A model generated the notes under the pieces. It had not been told where the DNA came from. It did no database searches and saw only the letters and a program-made list of their open reading frames with translations. The position numbers and the translations under genes were made by a program. Below are positions 22,235-29,394 of a stretch of DNA of 33,557 bases, piece after piece. Numbering within the stretch: the first letter of the stretch is position 1; each line of letters begins with the position of its first letter. The stretch is from Phenylobacterium sp. (lineage in GTDB: Bacteria > Pseudomonadota > Alphaproteobacteria > Caulobacterales > Caulobacteraceae), in assembly GCF_016124325.1 (NCBI RefSeq), contig NZ_WGNY01000037.1, positions 1 through 33,557 on the forward strand, written 5' to 3'.

Positions 22235-22746
22235 TGGCGCGCGCCCCGTCGGTCAGCGCGGGCGTGCTCGCCTGGCGCGGGCCCCGCGCGGCGCCGGAGT
22301 TCCTGCTGGTCCATCCCGGCGGGCCCTACTGGGCGAAGAAGGACGAGGCCGCCTGGTCGATCCCCAAGGGCCTCGTGGAGGCCGGCGAGGCCGACTGGGA
22401 CGCCGCGGCGCGCGAGTTCGAGGAGGAGCTGGGCCTGCCGGTCGCGGGGGAGGGCCACCCACTCACCCCCTGCATGACCCCGGGCGGCAAGCTGGTGCGC
22501 GCCTGGCTGGTGGCCGCCGACCTCGACGTCTCGGCGATCCGCAGCAACACCTTCGAGATCGAGTGGCCGCCGCGCACCGGCCGCCGTCAGGCCTTTCCCG
22601 AGGTGGACCGCGCCGGCTGGTTCGACGCGGCCACGGCGGCGGTGAAGATCCACAAGGGCCAGCGGCCGATCCTCGACGAGGCGCTCGCGCGTCTCGCGAC
22701 CGGATCGCGCTCAAGCTCCCGATACGGGAAGGGCCCTAGTCGCTGA
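22234..22746 (+). CDS. Nudix hydrolase
   Basis: The protein has 170 residues; its ATG overlaps the transporter stop by one base (TGATG). The Nudix box covers residues 46-68: G46, E52, then R60-E61-F-E-E64-E65-L-G67, matching Gx5Ex7REUxEExGU and binding the metal for hydrolysis of a nucleoside-diphosphate linked compound. The surrounding 'EFLLVHPGGPYWAKKDEAAW' and 'SIPKGLVEAGE' fit the ADP-ribose/NUDT2-like proteins annotated as NTP pyrophosphohydrolases. The substrate is unknown. The gene ends the peptidase-transporter-Nudix operon and overlaps the convergent VWA gene by 11 bp. Confidence 0.9.
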   Translation: MARAPSVSAGVLAWRGPRAAPEFLLVHPGGPYWAKKDEAAWSIPKGLVEAGEADWDAAAREFEEELGLPVAGEGHPLTPCMTPGGKLVRAWLVAADLDVSAIRSNTFEIEWPPRTGRRQAFPEVDRAGWFDAATAAVKIHKGQRPILDEALARLATGSRSSSRYGKGPSR

Positions 22747-24529
22747 GCCCCTGGGCGTCGGCCGCCGCGCGCACCAGCTGCACGAACTCGGCCCGTTCGC
22801 CATAGGGGTCGTCGCCGCGCGCGCCCTGGGCCAGGCCGGTGATGTCGTCCCAGCCGAAGGCGTCGGAGACGCGCGGGTCGCGCCGCAGCTTCTGGCCGAA
22901 GCCTGCCACCGCAACGGCCCAGCGCGTGGGCTGCGGCGCCGCGGCCAGCGAGCCCGCCGCGTCGGCGCCGGTGATCGGCCGCTCGATCAGCCGCGACTTC
23001 GCCTCGCCGGGCAGCTTGTAGCGGATCTTCAGGAACGCCAGCTCGCCCGGCTTGCCGCTTGGCGCGGCGGCGCGCCCGTACCGCAGCGGGTCGGCCGAGC
23101 CCGGCGCGCCCGCCGGCGTGATCTCGTAGAGCGCGGTGACCGAGGCGCCCGCGCCCACCTCGCCGGCGTCGACCTGGTCGTTGTTGAAGTCCTCCCGCGC
23201 CAGCATGCGGGTCTCGTAGCCGATCAGCCGGTATTCCGAGACCTGGGCGGGGTTGAACTCCACCTGCACCTTCACGTCGTCGGCGATCGGGAACAGCGAC
23301 TTCACGAAGTCCTCGCGGAACAGCTTGCGCGCCTCCTGCAGGCTGTCGACGTAGGCGGCGGTCCCGTTCCCGTTCTGCGCCAGGGCCTGCATCATGGTGT
23401 CGTTGTAGTTGCCGCGGCCGAAGCCGTAGACCGACAGGTAGACGCCGTCCTTGCGGTGGTCGGTGACGAAGTCCTTCAGCTTCTCGGGGTCGGCGACGCC
23501 GACGTTGAAGTCGCCGTCGGTCATCAGGATCACCCGGTTCACCGCCTTGGGGTCGAACCGCTCCTTGGCCAGCGCATAGGCCAGCGCCAGTCCCTGGCCG
23601 CCCGCGGTCGAGCCGCCGGCCCGCAGCGCGCCCAGCGCGCAGCGCATCTTCAGCTTCTGCCGCCCGTCGGTGGGGGCCAGCACCGCCCCGGCCGAGCCCG
23701 CATAGGCCACCATCGCCACCCGGTCCTGCGGCCGCAGCCGGTCGATCAGCAGGTTCAGCGACTTCTGCGCCAGCGGCAGGCGGTCGGCGCCCATCATCGA
23801 GCCCGAGGTGTCGATCAGGAACACCAGGTTGAGCGGCGGCGGCTCGCGCCGGTCGAGGTCGTAGCCCTGGATGCCGATGTGCAGGATCCGGCGCTGCGCC
23901 GACCAGGGCGAGGGGGCCAGCGCCACATAGGTCGAAAACGGCGAGGCGCGGTCGGCGGGAGGCGCGTAGCCGTAGTCGAAGTAGTTCACCAGCTCCTCCA
24001 CCCGAACCGCGTCGGTCGGCGGACGCTGGCCGTTCATGAGGAAGCGGCGGACGTTGGAATAGGCGGCGGTGTCCACGTCGACCGAGAAGGTCGAGACCGG
24101 CTCCTGCGCGGTCTGGTGGATCGGATTGGCCTGGGCGTGCGGATAGCGTTCGGTGTCCTGCCGTGCGGGATAGGGTGCGCGCATCGCGCCCGTGACCGTG
24201 ACCGTGAGCGCGCTCGGCGCCGTCGGCGGCTGCGGCTCGGCGATGCGCCGCTCCACGGGCGGGACGGGAAGCGGCGGGTTCGGCGCCGCGATGGCGGGCG
24301 GCGGCGGCGGCGGCGGCGGCGGGGGTAGGGGCGCCGGCGCGGGCTTGGCGTAGCTCATCACCCCGCCGATGCGGCGAGGGGAGTCCGGCGATGTGCGGAA
24401 GCCCAGTTCGGCGCAGGCCTGCGCGGTCGGCTGGCCGTCGACGACCCTGGCGGGACGGGCGAAGGCCGGCTGGCCGGAGAGGGCGGTCAGCCCGGCCATG
24501 GCGAGAATTCGGAGCCGATGCGGATACAT
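22736..24529 (-). CDS. Secreted VWA-domain protein with vWF_A-N and DUF3520 regions (YfbK type)
   Basis: From the preferred start at 24529 (GGGAGTG upstream) the protein has 597 residues; an ATG at 24559 would add ten. It starts with a signal peptide ending 'SGQPAFA'. A low-complexity run of ten prolines follows. Then comes the VWA N-terminal region ('STFSVDVDTAAYSNVRRFL', 'RVEELVNYFDY'), and the VWA domain with MIDAS 'FLIDTSGSMMG' (D-x-S-x-S) and 'ILMTDGDFNVGV'. The C-terminal part ('GASVTALYEITPAGAPG', 'WAVAVAGFGQKLR') is DUF3520-like. Such proteins bind partners through a metal ion; the partner is unknown. It lies downstream of the SDR gene on the same strand. Confidence 0.92.
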   Translation of the reverse strand: MYPHRLRILAMAGLTALSGQPAFARPARVVDGQPTAQACAELGFRTSPDSPRRIGGVMSYAKPAPAPLPPPPPPPPPPAIAAPNPPLPVPPVERRIAEPQPPTAPSALTVTVTGAMRAPYPARQDTERYPHAQANPIHQTAQEPVSTFSVDVDTAAYSNVRRFLMNGQRPPTDAVRVEELVNYFDYGYAPPADRASPFSTYVALAPSPWSAQRRILHIGIQGYDLDRREPPPLNLVFLIDTSGSMMGADRLPLAQKSLNLLIDRLRPQDRVAMVAYAGSAGAVLAPTDGRQKLKMRCALGALRAGGSTAGGQGLALAYALAKERFDPKAVNRVILMTDGDFNVGVADPEKLKDFVTDHRKDGVYLSVYGFGRGNYNDTMMQALAQNGNGTAAYVDSLQEARKLFREDFVKSLFPIADDVKVQVEFNPAQVSEYRLIGYETRMLAREDFNNDQVDAGEVGAGASVTALYEITPAGAPGSADPLRYGRAAAPSGKPGELAFLKIRYKLPGEAKSRLIERPITGADAAGSLAAAPQPTRWAVAVAGFGQKLRRDPRVSDAFGWDDITGLAQGARGDDPYGERAEFVQLVRAAADAQGLSD

Positions 24530-24565
24530 TCGGTCACTCCCGGTGTGTGCGTTCCCCATGGCAAG

Positions 24566-24595
24566 GCCACGCTGGGATCGCGGCCTTAGCGTGGC
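24566..24595. other. Perfect 8-bp inverted repeat between SDR and VWA genes
   Basis: GCCACGCT (24566-24573) and AGCGTGGC (24588-24595) flank a 14-base loop. It could be a terminator stem for the SDR gene (no T-tract follows on the minus strand) or an operator for the VWA gene. Function undetermined. Confidence 0.4.
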
Positions 24596-24626
24596 GAAGC
24601 CTGGACCAAGAAATGACGAATGTAAA

Positions 24627-25343
24627 TTATCTTACGAAGCTGGCCCCGTTGATGTCCAGCACCGCGCCCGTCATCGACGCCGGCGCCTCCAGCGCCAGAT
24701 AGGCGACCGCGTTCGCCACCTCGGCCGGCGCCGCCACCCGGCCCAGCGGGATGTCGGCCAGCAGCTTGTCGCCGCCGCGGCTCGCCAGATAGTCCTCGGC
24801 CATGCCGGTCATGGTGAAGCCGGGGCAGACGGCGAAGGCCAGGATCCCCTCGGCCGCATAGCCGCGGGCGATCGACTTGGTCATGGCCACCATCCCGGCC
24901 TTCGACGCCGCATAGTGCCAGTGGGCGGGGGAATCGCCGCGATAGGCCGCCCGGCTGGCCACGTTCACCAGCCGGCCGCCCGCGCCGCGTTCGCGCCAGT
25001 GCAGGATCGCCCGCCGGGAGAGGTCGGCCGCGGCCTGGAGGTTGATCTGCATCGTGCGGCCCCAGCCCGCGCGCCAGGCGTCCGCTTCGGCGTCGACCGC
25101 GATGGGCTCGAACACCCCGGCGTTGTTGACCAGCACGTCGATCCGCCCGCCCAGCCGCGCCAGCGCCGCGTCCCAGAGCCGGTCGGCGGCGTCCGGATCG
25201 GAGAGGTCGGCGCCGATGGCGTCCGGCGCGTCGGCGCGGCCATGGCCGATCGCCTCGGCGCGGCCCCGCAATGTGTCCATGATCGCGGCGCCGATGCCGC
25301 GGGTGGATCCGGTCACCAGAATGTGGGGGCGTTCGTCGGTCAT
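24627..25343 (-). CDS. Short-chain dehydrogenase/reductase
   Basis: The protein has 238 residues, the classical SDR length. The Rossmann motif TGSTRGIG is at 11-18, the structural NNAG at 73-76, and the catalytic residues are Ser130 ('NVAS'), Tyr144 and Lys148 ('YAASK'). The tail 'APASMTGAVLDINGASFVR' matches the usual 'xxTGxxxxxDGG' end, with INGA in place of DGG. FabG-like SDRs reduce or oxidise keto/hydroxyl groups with NAD(P)H; substrate unknown. The gene is divergent from the DUF4126-flavoprotein operon, with 51 bp between starts, and upstream of the VWA gene on the same strand. Confidence 0.92.
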   Translation of the reverse strand: MTDERPHILVTGSTRGIGAAIMDTLRGRAEAIGHGRADAPDAIGADLSDPDAADRLWDAALARLGGRIDVLVNNAGVFEPIAVDAEADAWRAGWGRTMQINLQAAADLSRRAILHWRERGAGGRLVNVASRAAYRGDSPAHWHYAASKAGMVAMTKSIARGYAAEGILAFAVCPGFTMTGMAEDYLASRGGDKLLADIPLGRVAAPAEVANAVAYLALEAPASMTGAVLDINGASFVR

Positions 25344-25394
25344 GGCCTGGGTTAGGATGGCCGCGTTCAGGCTTCAAGCGCCGGGAGGGCGTGC

Positions 25395-25859
25395 ATGACC
25401 TTCTACTTCGCCGCCCTGCTGCTGGGCGTCATCGCGGGCCTGCGGTCGATGACCGCTCCGGCCGCCGCGAGCTGGGCCGCCGCCATGGGGCTCCTGCACC
25501 TGGCGGGCACGCCGATGGCGTTCATGGGGCTGGGCCTCACGCCATGGATCTTCACCCTGCTGGCGGCCGCCGAACTGGTCACCGACAAGCTGCCGGCGAC
25601 GCCCAGCCGCAAGATTCCCGTGTCGTTCGCCGCCCGCGTCGGTGCCGGCGGCCTGGCCGGCTGGGCGGTGGGCGCCTCGCTGGGCGCGCCGTTGCCCGGC
25701 GTGGCCCTGGGCGCCGTGGGCGCGGTGATGGGAACCCTGGGCGGGGCCTGGGCGCGGGCGCGCCTGGCGGCCGCCTTCCGGCGCGATCTGCCCGCGGCCC
25801 TGCTGGAGGATCTCGTCGCCGTCGGCGGCGCGGCCCTGGTCGTCGGAGGCCTGCTGTGA
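25395..25859 (+). CDS. DUF4126 family membrane protein
   Basis: The protein has 154 residues; GGAGGG lies seven bases ahead of ATG. Four hydrophobic segments are visible ('FAALLLGVIAGLRSMTAPAA', 'LGLTPWIFTLLAAAELVTDK', 'VGAGGLAGWAVGASLG', 'GVALGAVGAVMGTLGGAW'). 'GLRSMTAPAA' near the start and 'AAAELVTDKLPATPSR' are the conserved patches of DUF4126 proteins. The function of the family is not established. The stop overlaps the start of the flavoprotein gene by four bases (GTGA), so they are co-translated and may act together in membrane redox work; this link is inference. Confidence 0.8.
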   Translation: MTFYFAALLLGVIAGLRSMTAPAAASWAAAMGLLHLAGTPMAFMGLGLTPWIFTLLAAAELVTDKLPATPSRKIPVSFAARVGAGGLAGWAVGASLGAPLPGVALGAVGAVMGTLGGAWARARLAAAFRRDLPAALLEDLVAVGGAALVVGGLL

Positions 25860-27232
25860 GCGCCGCCGCCTTCGACGCCATCGTCGTCGGCGCGGGTCAG
25901 GCGGGGCCCTCGCTCGCCGCCCGGCTCGCCGGGGCCGGCCGGAAGGTGGCCATCGTCGAGCGCAAGCACTTCGGCGGCACCTGCGTGAACACCGGTTGCA
26001 TGCCCACCAAGGCCCTGGTGGCCAGCGCCCGCGCCGCCCATGTCGCCCGCCACGCGGCCCATTGGGGCGTGACGATCCCGGGCGAGGTGGGCGTCGACAT
26101 GCCGGCCGTCCGCGGCCGCGCCCGCAAGGTCACCATGGACGCCCGCCACGGCCTGGAATCCTGGCTGGGCGGGACCGATGGCGTCACGATCTATCGCGGC
26201 CACGCTATGTTCACCGGCCCGCACGAGATCGCCGTCGGCGCCGAACGGCTCACCGCCCCGAACATCTTCCTCAACGTCGGCGGCCGCGCGGTGGTCCCGG
26301 ACCTGCCGGGCGTGAACGACGCGCCCCATCTCGACAACGTTTCGGTGCTCGACCTGCAGGAGGTCCCGCGCCATCTCGTGGTGGTGGGCGGCAGCTATAT
26401 CGGCCTGGAGTTCGCCCAGATGCATCGCCGCTTCGGGGCCCAGGTGACGATCGTCGAGAAGTCGGGCCGCCTCATCGCCCGCGAGGACCCGGAGGTCTCC
26501 GACGCCATCGCCGAGATCCTGAAGGGCGAGGGGATCGAGCTGCGCCTGAACGCCGAGTGCATCAGCTTCGCCCCCCACGCGGAAGGCGTGGCCGTCGGCG
26601 TCGACTGCAAGGCCGGCGCGCCGCAGGTGGTGGGCTCGCACGTCCTCCTGGCGACCGGGCGGCGGCCCAACACCGACGACCTGGGCCTGGACGTCGCCGG
26701 GATCGAGACCGACGCGCGCGGCTACATCAAGGTGGACGACGAACTGCGCGCCAGCGCCGAGGGGGTCTGGGCGCTGGGCGACTGCAACGGCCGCGGCGCC
26801 TTCACCCACACCGCCTACAACGACTACGAGATCGTGGCCGCCAACCTGCTTGACGGCGACCGCCGCCGGGTCAGCGACCGCATCTCCACCTACGCCCTGT
26901 TCATCGACCCGCCGCTGGGCCGCTGCGGGATGACCGAGGCCCAGGCCCGCGCCGAGGGCCGCAGCATTCGCGTCGGAACCCGTCCGATGACCCGCGTCGG
27001 CCGCGCGGTCGAGAAGGGCGAGACCCAGGGGTTCATGAAGGTGGTGGTCGACGCCGACACCGACGCCATCCTCGGCGGCGCCATCCTCGGCGTCGAGGGC
27101 GACGAGGCGATCCACTCCGTGCTCGACGTCATGGCCACGGGCCGGCCGTACACGACCCTCCAGCGCACCGTGCATATCCACCCGACCGTCGCGGAGCTCA
27201 TCCCCACCGTGCTCGGCGAGTTGAAGCCCTAG
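25856..27232 (+). CDS. FAD-dependent pyridine nucleotide-disulfide oxidoreductase (mercuric-reductase-like)
   Basis: The protein has 458 residues with a GTG start overlapping the previous stop. The FAD motif 'AIVVGAGQAGPSLAARLAGAG' region opens the protein, the redox disulphide is 'GGTCVNTGCMPTK' (Cys43, Cys48), the NAD(P) motif is 'VVVGGSYIGLEFA', and the dimer-interface His is in 'HIHPTVAELIPT' (440-451). These fit the class I disulphide reductases. It lacks the N-terminal heavy-metal domain and the C-terminal cysteine pair needed by true mercuric reductases, so the common 'mercuric reductase' label should not be taken as function. Lipoamide, glutathione or another disulphide could be the substrate. 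Confidence 0.9.
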   Translation: MSAAAFDAIVVGAGQAGPSLAARLAGAGRKVAIVERKHFGGTCVNTGCMPTKALVASARAAHVARHAAHWGVTIPGEVGVDMPAVRGRARKVTMDARHGLESWLGGTDGVTIYRGHAMFTGPHEIAVGAERLTAPNIFLNVGGRAVVPDLPGVNDAPHLDNVSVLDLQEVPRHLVVVGGSYIGLEFAQMHRRFGAQVTIVEKSGRLIAREDPEVSDAIAEILKGEGIELRLNAECISFAPHAEGVAVGVDCKAGAPQVVGSHVLLATGRRPNTDDLGLDVAGIETDARGYIKVDDELRASAEGVWALGDCNGRGAFTHTAYNDYEIVAANLLDGDRRRVSDRISTYALFIDPPLGRCGMTEAQARAEGRSIRVGTRPMTRVGRAVEKGETQGFMKVVVDADTDAILGGAILGVEGDEAIHSVLDVMATGRPYTTLQRTVHIHPTVAELIPTVLGELKP

Positions 27233-27238
27233 CTTCGC

Positions 27239-27350
27239 GCCCCCTCCGTCGGCTGCGCCGCCACCTCCCCCGCAGGCGGGGGAGGAGCAGTGCCTATTCG
27301 CTCCTCCCCCGGCGAGACGGGGGAGGTGGCCCGAAGGGCCGGAGGGGGCG
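27239..27350. repeat. Bipartite palindromic element, CCCCCTCCG family, copy 3
   Basis: The left arm starts GCCCCCTCCGTCGG and contains CCACCTCCCCCGCAGGCGGG; the right arm has CTCCTCCCCCGG...GGGGGAGGTGGCCCGAAG and ends GGCCGGAGGGGGCG. It begins eight bases after the flavoprotein stop. It is the best-preserved copy along with 18955-19071. Confidence 0.85.
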
Positions 27351-27451
27351 TCATAGCCCCGGTCTATGAATTCCTGCGCCCGCCCGGGGGCGCGCCGGCG
27401 CATCAGGCGCGGCATGGTGGCGTCAGATCTTGTGCCGACTTCGAGGACGAC

Positions 27452-28507
27452 ATGCGCCTTTTCCGATCCGCGCCGCTCTGCCTGGCCGCGGCCCTGTTCG
27501 CCACCGCCGCCGTCGCCGCCGAACCGCCGCCGGGCCTGAAGGCCCAGCTCGAGAAGGTGGTGGCCGACGGCGCGCCCGGCGTCACTGCGCTCGCCTTCAA
27601 GGACGGCAAGCTGCTCTACCGGCTGGACGTGGGCGACATCGCGCCCGACACCCAGCTCCCGATCGCCTCGGCGTCGAAGTGGATGACCGCCACCCTGGTC
27701 ATGACCGTGGTCGACGAGGGCAAGCTGTCCCTCGACCAGCCCATCGGCGAGCGCCTGCCCGAGTTCACCGGCGAGGCGGGTAAGGTCACCCTGCGCCAGC
27801 TCATGTCGTTCACGGCCGGGCAGGGGAGCCTGGAGGGCTTCTTCGACCTGCGTCAGGACCCGCACATCACCCTCGCCGAATCGGCCCGCCAGGTGGCCGC
27901 CCGGCCGCTGACCGACCCGCCGGGCACGGCGTTCCGCTATGGCGGCCCGTCGCTCCAGGTGGCCGGCGCGCTGGTCGAGCAGGCTACGGGCAAGACCTGG
28001 GCCGAGCTGTTCCAGGAACGCATCGCCGGCCCGTTGGGCATGACCCGCACCTACTGGGGCAATCCCCTGCGGCCGGGCCTCAAGCCCGACGAGGTGAAGA
28101 ACCCCAACCTGCAGGCCGGCGTCTACACCACCGCCGACGACTACGGCCGCTTCATCACCATGCTGGCCGGCCGTGGCGAGTCGAACGGCAAGCGGATCAT
28201 CTCCGAGACGGCGTTCGACGCCATGGAGACGCTCCAGACCGCCAAGGCGACCATGGCCTACAAGCCGCCGGGCGCGACCAGCCTCGACGGCTACGCCCTG
28301 GGCAACTGGTGCGAGACGGTGGAGGCGGGCGGCCGCTGCGGCATGGTCTCCAGCCCCGGCGCCTTCGGGACCTATCCGTGGATCGACCGCGACAACGGCG
28401 TCTACGGCGTCTTCTTCCTGAAGGACCGCCTGCCCAATGTGGTGGCCGACATCCAGGCCGCGCGGAGGCTCATCCTGGCCGCGGAAGGGGTGGGAACTTC
28501 GAAGTAG
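27452..28507 (+). CDS. Secreted serine hydrolase, beta-lactamase/DD-peptidase fold (S12 type)
   Basis: The protein has 351 residues; GAGGA precedes the ATG. A signal peptide (about 1-23, ending 'TAAVAA') points to the periplasm. The nucleophile motif is S73-A-S-K76 ('IASASKWMTA'), the second motif is 'FRYGGPSLQVAGALVEQATG' with the YGG form common in esterase-like members, and 'PLGMTRTYWG' and 'TTADDYGRFITMLAGRG' are classical for the family. Class C beta-lactamases carry YSN and KTG; KTG is not visible here, so an esterase or peptidase role is more likely than antibiotic resistance. No resistance gene surrounds it. Confidence 0.9.
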   Translation: MRLFRSAPLCLAAALFATAAVAAEPPPGLKAQLEKVVADGAPGVTALAFKDGKLLYRLDVGDIAPDTQLPIASASKWMTATLVMTVVDEGKLSLDQPIGERLPEFTGEAGKVTLRQLMSFTAGQGSLEGFFDLRQDPHITLAESARQVAARPLTDPPGTAFRYGGPSLQVAGALVEQATGKTWAELFQERIAGPLGMTRTYWGNPLRPGLKPDEVKNPNLQAGVYTTADDYGRFITMLAGRGESNGKRIISETAFDAMETLQTAKATMAYKPPGATSLDGYALGNWCETVEAGGRCGMVSSPGAFGTYPWIDRDNGVYGVFFLKDRLPNVVADIQAARRLILAAEGVGTSK

Positions 28508-28513
28508 GAAGGT

Positions 28514-28587
28514 TGGAGGCCTGACCGGGAATCGAACCCGGGTTCACGGATTTGCAGTCCGTTGCGTCACCACTCCGCCATCAGGCC
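28514..28587 (-). tRNA. tRNA-Cys (GCA)
   Basis: The minus strand reads GGCCTGA at 28587 down to TCAGGCC-T-CCA at 28514. The acceptor stem pairs fully over 7 bp with the U discriminator typical of tRNA-Cys, and CCA is encoded. The anticodon arm is ACGGACTGCAAATCCGT with anticodon GCA. The T arm has a 5-bp CCGGG/CCCGG stem around TTCGATT. The length is 74 bases including CCA. It lies between the serine hydrolase and the PCMT-like gene, transcribed opposite to both. Confidence 0.96.
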
Positions 28588-28698
28588 GCCGGAAGTGGGC
28601 GCTCTCGCTAACAGAACGGCCCTTCCGCCGCAATTGCCTTCCGGCCAGGGCGGCATATAACCCCCGCCACGGATTCCTGTCCGGCTTAAGGGGACCTC

Positions 28699-29262
28699 AT
28701 GGCCGACCACGCCGCCGCCCGCCTCAACATGGTCGAGAGCCAGGTGCGCACCGCCGACGTCACGGACGTGCGCATCCACGACGCGATGCGCGCCCTGCCG
28801 CGCGAGCGGTTCCTGCCCGAGGCCAAGGCGCACCTCGCCTATGCCGACATCGAGGCCGAGTACGCGCCCGGCCGCTGGCTCCTGAAGCCGCGCGACGTGG
28901 CCAAGCTGCTCCAGGCGCTCCGGCCCATGCCCGGCGAGCGGGTGCTGGCGATCAGCGCCCCCTACGCCGCCGCCGTGATCGAGGAGATGGGGCTGCCCGT
29001 CACCCGCGTCGAGGCGGGCGAGGCCCTGCCGGCCGGCGAGTTCGACGCCATCGTCTGCGAGGGCGCCGTGGGCCGCGCGCCCGACGCCTGGACCGCCGCG
29101 CTCGCGACGAACGGTCGGCTAGGCGTGGTCGAACGGGACGGTCCGGTGGGCAAGGCCTGCATCTACCTGCGCGCCCACGACGGCGTCGGCCGCCGCGAGA
29201 TCTTCGACAGTTTCCCGCCCGTGCTGGCCGGTTTCGAGGCGAAACACGGTTTCGCCTTCTAG
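28699..29262 (+). CDS. PCMT-family protein with degenerate SAM-binding motif (tolC-adjacent)
   Basis: The protein has 187 residues, shorter than the ~210-220 of active L-isoaspartyl methyltransferases. The N-terminus is good family sequence ('NMVESQVRTADVTDVRIHDA', 'PRERFLPEAK'), and the 'FDAIVCEGAV' strand, the 'NGRLGVV' strand and the C-terminal 'PPVLAGFEAKHGFAF' fit too. But the glycine-rich SAM loop, normally like LEIGTGSGY, reads 'VLAISAPYAAAVIEEM' (82-97), and about 30 residues between it and the 'FDAIV' strand are missing. Methyltransfer is therefore doubtful. In Caulobacterales this gene precedes tolC, which begins 132 bp downstream. It may have become a structural or binding protein; this is inference. 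Confidence 0.85.
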   Translation: MADHAAARLNMVESQVRTADVTDVRIHDAMRALPRERFLPEAKAHLAYADIEAEYAPGRWLLKPRDVAKLLQALRPMPGERVLAISAPYAAAVIEEMGLPVTRVEAGEALPAGEFDAIVCEGAVGRAPDAWTAALATNGRLGVVERDGPVGKACIYLRAHDGVGRREIFDSFPPVLAGFEAKHGFAF

Positions 29263-29394
29263 GTTACGAACCCGGCTCGAAGCTGAAACACCCACGAAAC
29301 CGCGGGGTGAAAAAAGCTTAAGGTGACGTGGCTTGGCCGAAGCGGCAGACGAAAGCATATAAGGACGCGTCTCTCGCGAGATCGGGGATAACGA
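29263..29394 (+). promoter_or_regulatory. Leader/promoter region of tolC
   Basis: The 132-bp gap holds CACCC/GGGTG around 29289-29309, followed by a run of six A, and a weak promoter-like pair TTGGCC and CATATA spaced 17 bases about 30-70 bases before the tolC start. No terminator T-tract is present, so co-transcription with the PCMT-like gene remains possible. Confidence 0.3.

Noticed and set aside
24300..24325. GGC-type simple repeat as a CRISPR or phase-variable tract
   Set aside because: It is the coding sequence of a proline run in the VWA protein; there are no spaced repeats, and codon-level proline repeats explain it.
25856..27232. Genuine mercury resistance (merA)
   Set aside because: No N-terminal metal-binding domain, no C-terminal cysteine pair and no mer genes nearby; only the general disulphide reductase motifs are present.
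25403..27865. 820-codon minus-strand open frame opposite the flavoprotein
   Set aside because: It crosses three plus-strand genes and a repeat element; composition is that of an antisense shadow.
27452..28507. Class C beta-lactamase giving antibiotic resistance
   Set aside because: SxxK is present, but the second motif is YGG and no KTG was seen; no ampR-like regulator is adjacent.
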